A stretch of DNA of 7,738 nt from Phycisphaerae bacterium (GCA_030754715.1 JASLZV010000073.1:1-7738); one strand, 5' to 3'; shown: positions 1 through 7,469, counted from the stretch's first letter. Notes: generated by a model from the letters alone, not told the origin. Translations and numbers: made by a program.

Positions 1-126
1 GCGGTAATACGTCTGCTCACTTATCTCGATCGTCCGGCAGACTTCCTTGACCGTCTGGCTCTTGCCCAGCTCCCGATCCGCCTGCCGCAACTTCGAGACA
101 ATCTGCTCCGGCGTGTACTTCTTCAT
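1..126 (-). CDS. IS3-family transposase OrfA, N-terminal part (partial)
   Basis: The first 42 codons of an IS3-family OrfA run off the window edge. The protein starts MKKYTPEQIVSKLRQAD and continues through VKEVCRTIEISEQTYYR. This is the classic transposase helix-turn-helix (HTH_Tnp_1 type): the EQI-LR helix followed by a VCR...ISEQTYYR recognition helix that usually continues into WR..YGG. OrfA binds the element's ends. In this family it is normally joined to the DDE-domain OrfB by a -1 frameshift, but that region is not visible. The ATG at 124-126 is supported by AAGGAG at 135-140 with an 8-base spacer. The inserted segment RELGKSQT between the two helices resembles the IS407-like branch, though that subgroup call is only suggestive. 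Confidence 0.85.
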   Translation of the reverse strand, partial: MKKYTPEQIVSKLRQADRELGKSQTVKEVCRTIEISEQTYYR

Positions 127-145
127 CTTCGAGTCTCCTTCCGAC

Positions 146-173
146 CTTATGGTCGGCTTCGACTCTCACTCAA
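146..173 (-). promoter_or_regulatory. Weak candidate promoter for IS orfA, with -10 in a hairpin loop
   Basis: On the minus strand TTGAGT (168-173) and CATAAG (146-151) are 16 bases apart, each matching four of six consensus positions. A perfect hairpin, CCGACC at 141-146 and GGTCGG at 151-156 with a four-base loop, holds most of the -10 box. It sits just upstream of, and slightly overlaps, the ribosome-binding region of orfA. Position inside the inverted-repeat end suits an IS promoter, but the match is weak. Confidence 0.22.
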
Positions 174-176
174 CTT

Positions 177-201
177 GGACCAGTTTTAGGGGAGCAGGTC
201 A
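177..201 (-). repeat. Terminal inverted repeat of the IS3-family element
   Basis: About 25 bases forming the presumed transposase-binding end. It starts TGACCTGCTCCCC at 201 and reaches TGGTCC at 177 on the minus strand. The length is taken from typical IS3-family repeats. The matching copy at the far end lies outside the window, so the inner limit is approximate. Confidence 0.55.
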
Positions 202-511
202 CCCGAAACCCCCATCTGCACTCACGGCAGAGCAATCGCGGTAGCGCCGGCCTCCCCCCTCCGGTGCTGCTTTCTGTGTGGGCTACGCCACGGCCAGCGG
301 CGCTAGAATGTCATATAGAAACCGGAACACTTATTGAGGCATTCATACTTCACCTCACTTTCAGGAACAGACCCCCGGACGCCCGGCGTGCCTGAGAGTA
401 AACCACATTTCGCCAAATCTGCCAAGGACAAAATCCCCCAGGAGACTTCGGACGGCGGAACATGGATTGCTGAACCGCACAGACCCCGCCAAGTCTTCTG
501 CCGGTGGTGTT
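202..511. other. Intergenic stretch between the IS end and smc, no convincing gene
   Basis: These 310 bases hold no gene I can support. The only notable minus-strand frame is 70 codons (303-515). It starts at a GTG overlapping the smc stop, but its translation shows no domain or sensible composition. A hairpin with a six-pair core, extended to nine pairs by one bulge, lies at 283-306 around the loop GGCCA. It is not followed by a T-run on either strand, so it is not a recognisable intrinsic terminator. I saw no clear terminator for smc. The stretch may be degenerate or IS-associated sequence. Confidence 0.5.
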
Positions 512-3500
512 TCACGACCCTACTGGTTCGAGTTGCTCGGTCATCCTTTTGCCGGCGTCCTCGAAGCGGACGGAGATTCGCTTGGAGACGCCCTTTTCCT
601 GCATGGTCACACCGTACAGCACGCTGGCCAAGCTCATCGTTCGCTTGGCATGCGAGATTATGATGAACTGACTGGAAGACACAAACTCGCTCAGCAGGCG
701 TCCGAACCGCTCGGTGTTTGGCTCGTCCAAAGCGGCGTCCACCTCGTCAAGCAGGCAAAACGGACTCGGCTTGACCTTGAAGATGCTGAACAGAAGCGCC
801 AGGGCGGTCATTGTCTTTTCCCCGCCCGACAGCAGCGAGAGTTTGCACAGTTCCTTGCCCGGCGGGCGGGCAACGATCTCGATACCACTTTCCAGCACGT
901 CTTGTGGATCGGTCAGGATGACGTCGGCCTTTCCACCGCCAAAGAGTTTGCGGAACAGTTCGTGGAAATTTTCTCGCACCGCCTCGAAAGTCCGCAAGAA
1001 CAGTTCCTGGCTTTGGCGGTTGATTCGCCGGATCAGATCGTTGAGTTGGTTGCGGCTCTGGACAACATCCTTGAGTTGCCCCGCGAGAAACTCTTGGCGC
1101 CGCTGGAGTTCGTCCTGTTCGTCGATGGCGTCGAGGTTGACGTTGCCCAGGCGTTTGATTTTTTCGGTGAGTTGTTCGATCTGGTTTTTCACCTCGTCCC
1201 AATCGCGGTCCTCGTCGTGCTGGTAGCCGGTGAAGGCCTCCACCACGTCCATGCCTAGGTCGTCGTGAGCGCGGGTGATCAGGTTCTCAACGTTCGCGTC
1301 CGCCTGCCCAAGGACCACGCGATAGCCATTGACCTGTTCTGTAATCCGGTCGTGCTCTTCCCGCTGCCTGGAACACTCCTGGCGGATATCTTCGAGCCTG
1401 TTGCCCAGACCCTGGTGGGTCTCTTCAAGTTCCCGGACTTCGACGTTGAGTTCCCGCTGGCGAGCATCGAGCCCCTCAACTTCCGCGCAGGCGGCCTTGA
1501 TGGCAGCCTCGGCGTCCTCGCGCCGTCGGCGGTTCAACCGGATTTCATCCCGTCCGACCTCCAAGTCTCGGGTCATCTGCTCGTCCTGTCGCTTCAGGGC
1601 CGCCACCACGTCACGCAGGGCCAGTTTCTTCTCCTCCGCCGCCGCCATTGAAACCCTTAACTCCGTTAGGCGGTCGGACAGTTCCTTCTGCCGCTGCTGT
1701 GCGCCGGCGATCTGCTCTTCGAGATGCGCCTCCTCCTCCTGGTGCCGGACATTGAGGCGTTGAGCCTCTTCGGCTTTCACCTTGGCCTGGTGTTCGCGGC
1801 GTACTGTCGCGTCGATTTGCTCGGCCAGGTCGCTCAGGTCTTCTGCGATCAGCGGCTGTTCGCGCTGTAACGATTCAATCTGCTCGTTGAGTTGTGCCGC
1901 CCGGCTGTCGCACTCGATCCGTTCGGTGTTCGCCTCGTAGACGGCCGTTCGCAGGGATTGCCGCAGTTCTTCGAGGTGTTTGATTTCCTCGCGGATACTG
2001 CAGTATCGCTCTTCGAGTTGGGTGATATGCCGGTCCAGTTGACTCTGCTGGTCCTGAAGGGAGACCAGTTCGCTGCGCCGCAGGATCACTCCGGCGGCCT
2101 GATTGGCGGCCCCGAACCTGACGCGCCCGTCGGCCTCCAGCACCTCGCCGGTGAGTGTCACAAAACGCATGCCCGGCGGCGCCTCGTCCGCTGCGGCGTC
2201 CGCGTCGGCCAGGTTTTCCACAACCATGGTTGTCCCCAGCAGTTTCTGGACAGCGGGGGCCAGCGACGGTTCGAAGCGGACGTAGTCGATGACCCTGGCA
2301 ACGACCCGCGGGGACGTGGTGGCGAGATCGCCCGCGACGTCCCTTACGCGATCGAGGCAGATTATCTCAACGGTTCCGCCTTGCCCCAACACCTCGGCCA
2401 GTTCACTTCTTTGAGCCCAAAGCCGCTGGAAGCCATCGGCAACGAGTCGTTGGTCCGCGCCTGCCAGGGCGGCCTCCACGACCGGTGCGTGTTCGACGTC
2501 GGTCTGAAGGAAATCTCCCAGCATGCCGCGGATGGAGTGCAGTCGTCCCTGCCGGACCGCCTCCAGCACTTTGCGTACGCCCGCTGCGACACCTTCAAGA
2601 CGTTCCTGCATCTCCCGCAGGGCATCCTCACGGCTGTGGACGGCGCTGCGCCGCTCACGAGCGGCCGACAACTCCGCTCGCATGGCCTGCTCGTCTTGGC
2701 CGAGTTTATCGCCGATCTGGCGGGCCTGGTTGAGTTTGGCCTCGGTCGCCTCGATGACTTCCTTCACATCGCGGCCCTTCGCCTCCACACGGGACCGCTC
2801 GGTCAGCAATTCCCTCAGCGTTTGGTCGATTTGTTCACCGCGGCTGACGAGTCGCTGTTTTTGTCCGTGGAGGTTGTCCCTGTGAACGCGTGAGGTCTGG
2901 ATTTCGTTGTGGAGTTGGGCCGTCCGTCGCAGCAGGTCGATCGTGCCGTCCTTTTCGTCGGCCAGGCGTGCCTGGAGGTGCGTAACAGCCGTCTGGCCGG
3001 CGTTTTGTTCTTCCCGGGCGGCCCGGCACTGGCGGTCCATCCCGGCTGTGCCGGCCAGGACCGATTGCAGTTCTCCGGCCCGCAGATCGGTTTCCTGTTT
3101 GCATGCGCCTATCTTGGCCTCCAGTTCTTCGCATCGCGACGAAGCGGCCACTAGCCGCTCGCCCAGTTCGGCAACTTTCTGTGTGAACATCTCCGCTCGC
3201 TGCCGAGAGGCGGTGATTTTGGCATCGACGGAGGCGACGTGGCCCTGAAGTTCCCTGGCGGCGCGCTCCAAATCCACCGCTTCGGTTTCCGCAGCACTGC
3301 GGGCGGTTTCCAACTGGTCGATCTTGGTCTGGATGGAAGCCAGCGAATCGCCGCCAAGGTCCAGTTGCCCCTGCAATTTACTCCTCCTGCCGGACAGATC
3401 GTGATACTGGGCCAGGAAATACAGCAATCGCAACTCTCGCAGTTGCTGAGAGTGTGTCTGATAGCTCCTGGCCTTACCGGCCTGGTACTTGATGGACCGC

Positions 3501-4123
3501 AATCGCTTTTCGACCTCGCCGAGCACGTCATTGATACGCAGGAGGTTCTGCTCGACTCGCTCGATTTTCCGGAGGGCCTCTTTCTTGCGGGCCTTGTATT
3601 TGCTTATTCCGGCGGCTTCGTCGAAGACAGCGCGGCGGTCGTCCTGGTTGGCTTGGAGGAACCACTCGACCTTGCCCTGCTCGATTACGCTGTATGCGTC
3701 CTTGCCGATTCCAGTGTCCATGAACATTTCGCGGATGTCCCGAAGTCGGGCTGGTGTTTTGTTGATGAGATACTCGCTTTGCCCGCTGCGATAGATCCTG
3801 CGAGTGACCGACACCACGCCGTTGAGCTCATTGCCGCCGAGGCCGTCCTGTAGCCGCCCGTCGACGTTGTCGAACACGAGGGTGACCTCAGCGGACCCGG
3901 CTGCCTTCCGGGCGGTTGAGCCGTTGAAGATTAGGTCAGTCATTTCCGATCCGCGCAGACTCTTGGCGGACTGCTCCCCCAAGACCCACTTGATGGCATC
4001 AACGACGTTGCTTTTACCGCATCCGTTTGGTCCAACAATGCAACTGATGCCCTCATCGAATTCCAGTTCCGTGCGATCGACAAAACTTTTGAAGCCGCAC
4101 ATTAACAGTTTTTTTAGTTTCAT
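512..4123 (-). CDS. smc: Chromosome partition/condensation ATPase SMC
   Basis: A complete 1203-residue SMC protein, close to the usual 1150-1200. It forms a coiled-coil dimer that compacts and segregates DNA, normally with ScpA and ScpB, which are not in this window. The N-terminal head carries Walker A GPNGCGKS (31-38), the Q-loop region VIEQGKVEWF (147-156) and FDEAAGISKYKARK (167-180). Long heptad-like coiled coils span roughly 180-520 and 690-1040. The hinge lies near 525-685. The C-terminal head has the signature LSLLSGGEK (1095-1103), Walker B with catalytic Glu in CLLDEVDAALDEPN (1123-1136) and the H-loop histidine in ISHAKRTM (1156-1163). All ATPase motifs are present, so it should be functional. 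The end of the hinge reads GEVLEADGRVRFGAANQAAG (659-678) and lacks the paired glycines common in other phyla. Start ATG is fixed by the conserved MKLKKL..GFKSF opening. It lies 56 bases after the FlgI-like gene and is probably cotranscribed with it. Confidence 0.98.
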   Translation of the reverse strand: MKLKKLLMCGFKSFVDRTELEFDEGISCIVGPNGCGKSNVVDAIKWVLGEQSAKSLRGSEMTDLIFNGSTARKAAGSAEVTLVFDNVDGRLQDGLGGNELNGVVSVTRRIYRSGQSEYLINKTPARLRDIREMFMDTGIGKDAYSVIEQGKVEWFLQANQDDRRAVFDEAAGISKYKARKKEALRKIERVEQNLLRINDVLGEVEKRLRSIKYQAGKARSYQTHSQQLRELRLLYFLAQYHDLSGRRSKLQGQLDLGGDSLASIQTKIDQLETARSAAETEAVDLERAARELQGHVASVDAKITASRQRAEMFTQKVAELGERLVAASSRCEELEAKIGACKQETDLRAGELQSVLAGTAGMDRQCRAAREEQNAGQTAVTHLQARLADEKDGTIDLLRRTAQLHNEIQTSRVHRDNLHGQKQRLVSRGEQIDQTLRELLTERSRVEAKGRDVKEVIEATEAKLNQARQIGDKLGQDEQAMRAELSAARERRSAVHSREDALREMQERLEGVAAGVRKVLEAVRQGRLHSIRGMLGDFLQTDVEHAPVVEAALAGADQRLVADGFQRLWAQRSELAEVLGQGGTVEIICLDRVRDVAGDLATTSPRVVARVIDYVRFEPSLAPAVQKLLGTTMVVENLADADAAADEAPPGMRFVTLTGEVLEADGRVRFGAANQAAGVILRRSELVSLQDQQSQLDRHITQLEERYCSIREEIKHLEELRQSLRTAVYEANTERIECDSRAAQLNEQIESLQREQPLIAEDLSDLAEQIDATVRREHQAKVKAEEAQRLNVRHQEEEAHLEEQIAGAQQRQKELSDRLTELRVSMAAAEEKKLALRDVVAALKRQDEQMTRDLEVGRDEIRLNRRRREDAEAAIKAACAEVEGLDARQRELNVEVRELEETHQGLGNRLEDIRQECSRQREEHDRITEQVNGYRVVLGQADANVENLITRAHDDLGMDVVEAFTGYQHDEDRDWDEVKNQIEQLTEKIKRLGNVNLDAIDEQDELQRRQEFLAGQLKDVVQSRNQLNDLIRRINRQSQELFLRTFEAVRENFHELFRKLFGGGKADVILTDPQDVLESGIEIVARPPGKELCKLSLLSGGEKTMTALALLFSIFKVKPSPFCLLDEVDAALDEPNTERFGRLLSEFVSSSQFIIISHAKRTMSLASVLYGVTMQEKGVSKRISVRFEDAGKRMTEQLEPVGS

Positions 4124-4140
4124 CTCCTGGCGTTCTCCTT
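4121..4140 (-). promoter_or_regulatory. Unusual double ribosome-binding site before smc
   Basis: Two purine-rich Shine-Dalgarno-like sequences precede the smc ATG. AAGGAG at 4135-4140 has an 11-base spacer, slightly long. AGGAG at 4124-4128 abuts the start codon and is too close to act for that ATG. The start is nevertheless fixed by conservation of the N-terminus, so the distal AAGGAG is the likelier functional site. No alternative in-frame start fits the proximal site, since the next methionine (residue 8) lies within the conserved first strand. Confidence 0.45.
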
Positions 4141-4179
4141 AACGCTCTTGGGCGGAGTACTGAACCGTACATAGCCCTG

Positions 4180-5967
4180 TCAAGGTTCCGTCATATTGGG
4201 CCTGCCCACAGTTGTCGTTCTCCGGAAAAACTGCTGCACTCTGGGGGGTTTCTGCAGGACGAACTTTGCCGGTATGGATCCCTGGGAACACATCCGATGC
4301 AGCACCGCGACCACCTGCCCATAGGTCAGCCCCAACCCCTTTACCCGCTCGCGTTCGCCCTGAGCAGGATCGACCAGTTCCAGTTCGACCTCGCCGTGCT
4401 CGGCCCTTTCGCCCAGGGCGACTATCAACGATCGCACGTGCGGGTCCACCTTGAACGGCGGGCTGATTGTGCCGCTGCGTCTAAGACTACGAAACACCAC
4501 CAGGGGGTTGCCTGCTTTGTTGGCGTTGATCGTAACCAGCCTGCGCGGGCTGGTGAAGAAGACGGGGCGCGACACCACCATGTCTCGCCCGAACAGGGCT
4601 ATCCTCGCCTCATCGGCTTGGGTGGCGTAGATGACATATTTACGGCGGCTGGTCACCAAGTCCAGCTGGAATTTCCCACCGGCCAGTTCCACGGTGGTAA
4701 CGGCCACGCTATCGCCCCTCTTTCGCAGGGCCTCGTATGCCGCCACGCACACCAAGTCGTTCTCGTCGTCCAGCAGTCCCTGAAGGACGGGTGTGGCCCG
4801 GGCGGGTAACGGTTGTCGCCCGAGTTCCCTGATTGCCTCTATCTGCAGCGCGCTTCCGGACGTTGTAGCCAGACGAATCAACACTTCCGGCGCGCCGGCC
4901 ATGTCGCCGAGCCTCAGGGCAGCGCGGGCCGAGTAATACGCCACGTATGGGTTACGGTTGGTATAGTATGCACTGATAATGGGCAGCACGCGCCGACCTA
5001 TAGCCTCCAACACCAATGAAAGTTCGCCGTGGTTTGCCGAAGGAAGATCCATCGCCTGGACAACATCTCGTGCGTGCTTTTCCCACTGGCCGCGATCAGC
5101 CTGAAGCGGCAGATGCATTACCAGCTGTAGAAAGTGCTCGTAGTCTTGCTGCCAGAACTGCGGGACTGTTATGTCTATCCTGGAAGAGTTTTTGGCGTTG
5201 GCCACCTTCTCCGCGCCTGGCCTTTGAAATCGCTCGTTGACCCTCCGCTGGATGTGATTGGCGCGGGCAAAGTCCGCCATCAGCAGTTGCAGGCGGATCG
5301 GTCGGGAATACTGAACTTTCCCCCCGCCAATCGTCCTGCCCTGGCGCTGCTTGACTCGATCGGCCATCTTCCGGTCATCCAGAAACGGATTCACAAAAAC
5401 CGTCCCCTGCGCGGTGGCGAGAATCTTCGATTTTCCCCGCTCCGGGTCCCTGGAGGTGATTCCGACGGCCAGCCGCATATCAGCCTCCCACAGCGTGCCG
5501 CCGTCTAAACTCCGCACATCCCCGCTGACCGCGCGAACCTGTACGCTGAAGGACTGCCCTTTGGGGGCTCCAGGGGGGATAAAACCATTGATTTCCACGA
5601 CCGCAGTATCCAAGTCGCGCAAAACGCGCTCCGGTGTAATGCCAACCGTGCCCTCTCGCTCAGAACCGACCCCCCGCAGGTGCAAGTACTTAATGAAATA
5701 CTTTTTCAGATGTGGCGGCACCTGCTCAGAGCCGTCCTTTCCCAAGCCGACCACCAGCCCGTATCCCTTCACCGGCAAGAGGGTACCCCCCTCCATCCTG
5801 GCGTACTCGGCTACCGTGCCTATCTGGTAGGGAGGAGGTAGGTAGATATTCTCGGGGTCGGGGGCCTTGGACCGGCCAAGCATCTCGTCGAGCCCCTCGG
5901 AACACCCCCCCCCAGCCGCACAGAGGGCGACTATCACGGGAATCAAAAGGCAGTTCTTATCCGGCAT
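4180..5967 (-). CDS. Lipoprotein-like protein with FlgI (P-ring) domain and HEAT-like repeats
   Basis: A complete 595-residue exported protein. Residues 7-18 are hydrophobic and lead to AAGGGCSEG, suggesting lipidation at Cys22, although the -3 position is Gly rather than the usual Leu. Residues about 50-240 resemble the flagellar P-ring protein FlgI. KGYGLVVGLG (67-76) matches the family's VGYGLVVGL, and LDTAVVEINGFIPPGAPKG followed by VRSLDGGTL (151-159) matches its adhesion and GGTLL region. Residues about 315-420 look like helical HEAT-type repeats (for example YSARAALRLGD and IEAIRELGRQ). A beta-rich C-terminal part (about 425-570) is not recognised. FlgI is normally about 370 residues and lacks the repeats, and no flagellar gene is nearby, so a P-ring role should not be assumed; an envelope scaffold or pore-ring role is inference. 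The start ATG has only a weak AGAGAG upstream. It precedes smc by 56 bases. Confidence 0.85.
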   Translation of the reverse strand: MPDKNCLLIPVIVALCAAGGGCSEGLDEMLGRSKAPDPENIYLPPPYQIGTVAEYARMEGGTLLPVKGYGLVVGLGKDGSEQVPPHLKKYFIKYLHLRGVGSEREGTVGITPERVLRDLDTAVVEINGFIPPGAPKGQSFSVQVRAVSGDVRSLDGGTLWEADMRLAVGITSRDPERGKSKILATAQGTVFVNPFLDDRKMADRVKQRQGRTIGGGKVQYSRPIRLQLLMADFARANHIQRRVNERFQRPGAEKVANAKNSSRIDITVPQFWQQDYEHFLQLVMHLPLQADRGQWEKHARDVVQAMDLPSANHGELSLVLEAIGRRVLPIISAYYTNRNPYVAYYSARAALRLGDMAGAPEVLIRLATTSGSALQIEAIRELGRQPLPARATPVLQGLLDDENDLVCVAAYEALRKRGDSVAVTTVELAGGKFQLDLVTSRRKYVIYATQADEARIALFGRDMVVSRPVFFTSPRRLVTINANKAGNPLVVFRSLRRSGTISPPFKVDPHVRSLIVALGERAEHGEVELELVDPAQGERERVKGLGLTYGQVVAVLHRMCSQGSIPAKFVLQKPPRVQQFFRRTTTVGRPNMTEP

Positions 5968-6027
5968 GATTCTCTCTTGTAAATATCGAGCATACTTCGG
6001 CGGGGGCTTGACCTTTTATGGCCCGCA

Positions 6028-6044
6028 GGCCGCATCAGACGGCC
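6028..6044 (-). other. Leader hairpin upstream of the FlgI-like gene
   Basis: A perfect five-pair GC stem (GGCCG with CGGCC) encloses seven bases. It lies at the predicted 5' end of the transcript from the 6050-6078 promoter, about 60 bases before the start codon. It could act as a 5'-terminal stabilising stem-loop. No known riboswitch structure is recognisable, so this is a structural note only. Confidence 0.25.
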
Positions 6045-6049
6045 CAATA

Positions 6050-6078
6050 AGCGTACCGCCCCGGGGGTCACCGGTCAA
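6050..6078 (-). promoter_or_regulatory. Candidate sigma70-type promoter for the FlgI-like gene and smc
   Basis: The minus strand has TTGACC (6073-6078, five of six consensus bases) and, after exactly 17 bases, TACGCT (6050-6055, three of six). Transcription would begin near 6043, giving a leader of about 75 bases before the ATG at 5967. Its position directly after the terminator of the upstream gene supports it, but the -10 is weak. Confidence 0.35.
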
Positions 6079-6113
6079 AGAAAAGTCCACGGCGGGGCCG
6101 GCTGGCGGACCTT
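6077..6113 (-). terminator. Intrinsic terminator downstream of the LysM gene
   Basis: On the minus strand AAGGTCCGC (6105-6113) pairs with GTGGACTTT (6082-6090). This makes a nine-pair stem including two G-U pairs, around a 14-base GC-rich loop, with TCTTT continuing the T-tract to 6077. It starts 46 bases after the LysM stop codon. The A-rich/T-rich flanks and GC core fit a rho-independent terminator, although the loop is long and the T-run is broken by one C. Confidence 0.5.
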
Positions 6114-6159
6114 GCGGTTCTTCCCCCGCAGCAATTTTCCCCTTACGGGCTTGCCGGGA

Positions 6160-7407
6160 TCAATCGAAAACCGGCTCGCCGTCGCCGGCCGGCGCGGCAG
6201 TGCTCGCAGGTATTCTTTCAGACGTGCCAACCAGCAGCCTGCCGCCGTGGCCGGACATCAACTCCTTGGCCTCTTGCAGCGATGGTATCACCAGTTTCTG
6301 CCCCGGCCTGAGTACGGATGGATTCGCGCCGCGATTCACCCTGGCAATGGCAGGCCAGTATTTGCCGTCTCCCAAATGCGTTACGGACACAGCCCACATG
6401 CCCGAGTCACCTTTCTGCACGACATATACCTTCTGCCCCAGACCCGGCATCGGGGCCAGCTCGCGCAACGGCCGGACAGCGGAACCGATACCTGGTGCGT
6501 CCAACGACGACAGCGGCGGGATAATGAGTCTCATGCCAGGCGTAAGTGCATCGGGATTGATACCCGGGTTGGCCTTCTGGATTCGTTTCCATTGCGCCCC
6601 ATCGGCGTAGATGTTCCGGCGGGCGGCGATCTTCCACAAGCTGTCGTCCTTGACCACAACGTAGGTTTTCCCACCCCCTAGTGAAGCAGCCGCGAGGTCG
6701 GCAGCACCCGACGGGCGACCAACCGACGGAGCCTTTGTCACCAGCGTCAGGACAGGTATCCTGATGGCCTTGCCAACCGGTAGTTTATCAGGATTCAGAT
6801 CGGGGTTGGCCGCCTGGATTTTCGGCCAATGTTTCCCGCTGCCGGGCCCGTATTCCTTCTCGGCAATCACCCACAGGCTCTCTCCACTCCGGATGACGTG
6901 GGTCTTTCCGCCACGGGCGGGCATCCACGCGCGTTGGCCCGTGGCGGTGTCGTCCGCAACGGGCACCGGGATCGCCTCGCCAATCCCCGGCGTGGGCGAG
7001 ATTTCACGAGGCACGCCCGTGTCCATCTCATCGCCGGAGTCCGCTGCGATAGGCACGTCGGAATCGCGGGGCGAAATGCGCGTTATCGCGCCTTCGCCCA
7101 CAGCGGCGATCAACGAATCATCGGGGCCGAGACCGGGACCAATGCCGGTGCCTGTATCACGAACCTTGTCGACGGGGACGGTGCCTTCGTCGCGTGCCGC
7201 GTCAACGCCGCCGGGACCTTCCCCGGCAACGCTGGTATCCTTCTCATCTTCCATGCGGACTATCTCGTCTATATCCGTAGGCGGCATCTCCCTGGGAGTG
7301 GGAGGCGGTGGCTGCTGGGGGGTCCCGTCGAAGACCTTGAAATACAAGAAAGCCGCTATGATTATCACCAGACCGACGACCACTCCGATTTTCACGTCCG
7401 TGCGCAT
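6160..7407 (-). CDS. Membrane-anchored protein with three LysM domains
   Basis: A complete 415-residue protein. Residues 7-23 (IGVVVGLVIIIAAFLYF) form a single membrane helix preceded by basic residues, with no cleavage site, so it is probably an N-in anchor with the rest outside the cytoplasm. A proline-rich stretch (29-43) and a long acidic, Gly/Asp/Pro-rich linker (44-165) follow. Then come three LysM domains at about 168-218, 247-297 and 326-375, starting KTHVIRSGESLW, KTYVVVKDDSLW and KVYVVQKGDSGMW. Each carries a Trp...AN/VN...P.G..L.IP pattern. The domain starts are exactly 79 residues apart. LysM binds N-acetylglucosamine-containing glycans such as peptidoglycan, so an envelope-tethering role is likely. 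No catalytic domain is visible. A 40-residue low-complexity tail ends GEPVFD. The ATG is supported by AAGGGAG with an 8-base spacer. Confidence 0.92.
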   Translation of the reverse strand: MRTDVKIGVVVGLVIIIAAFLYFKVFDGTPQQPPPPTPREMPPTDIDEIVRMEDEKDTSVAGEGPGGVDAARDEGTVPVDKVRDTGTGIGPGLGPDDSLIAAVGEGAITRISPRDSDVPIAADSGDEMDTGVPREISPTPGIGEAIPVPVADDTATGQRAWMPARGGKTHVIRSGESLWVIAEKEYGPGSGKHWPKIQAANPDLNPDKLPVGKAIRIPVLTLVTKAPSVGRPSGAADLAAASLGGGKTYVVVKDDSLWKIAARRNIYADGAQWKRIQKANPGINPDALTPGMRLIIPPLSSLDAPGIGSAVRPLRELAPMPGLGQKVYVVQKGDSGMWAVSVTHLGDGKYWPAIARVNRGANPSVLRPGQKLVIPSLQEAKELMSGHGGRLLVGTSERIPASTAAPAGDGEPVFD

Positions 7408-7415
7408 GTCAGTTG

Positions 7416-7422
7416 CTCCCTT
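7416..7422 (-). promoter_or_regulatory. Ribosome-binding site of the LysM gene
   Basis: AAGGGAG on the minus strand lies 8 bases before the ATG at 7405-7407, a near-ideal spacing. It fixes the start directly ahead of the membrane anchor. Confidence 0.75.
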
Positions 7423-7469
7423 ACATGTGTCCCGAAATATCCCATGGGATGCCGCTTCAGGCCACCTTT

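Larger units (their letters stand above)
1..201 (-). mobile_element. IS3-family insertion sequence, left end (partial)
   Basis: This is one end of an IS3-family element that continues beyond base 1. Two things support it. Reading leftward from 201, the minus strand begins TGACCTGCTCCCC, which fits the TGA-starting terminal inverted repeats I recall for IS3-family members. About 75 bases inside that end, a well-placed start codon opens an orfA-type helix-turn-helix transposase. The outer boundary at 201 is inferred from the repeat alone, because the other end and any target-site duplication cannot be compared here. The element lies downstream of smc and does not interrupt it. Whether it is intact and active cannot be judged from this window. 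Confidence 0.7.

Noticed and set aside
283..306. A hairpin in the spacer as the smc terminator
   Set aside because: It has a bulge and no T-tract on either strand, and it lies over 200 bases from the smc stop.
303..515. A 70-codon minus-strand frame starting at a GTG that overlaps the smc stop
   Set aside because: The GTGA overlap looks like translational coupling, but there is no good ribosome-binding site and the translation resembles no protein family. Conservation in relatives would be needed to revive it.
467..1258. A 263-codon plus-strand open frame opposite smc
   Set aside because: It lies antisense to the conserved C-terminal head and coiled coil of SMC, shows no domain, and is the kind of open frame expected opposite GC-rich coding sequence.
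1892..2893. A 333-codon plus-strand open frame opposite smc
   Set aside because: It is antisense to the SMC hinge and coiled coil. The translation has no recognisable motif, and the minus-strand gene explains the whole stretch.
4154..4183. A possible smc promoter: perfect TTGACA (4178-4183) overlapping the stop of the FlgI-like gene, with TACTCC 18 bases on
   Set aside because: The -35 is perfect, but the -10 matches only two of six bases and the spacing is long. Cotranscription from upstream is simpler.
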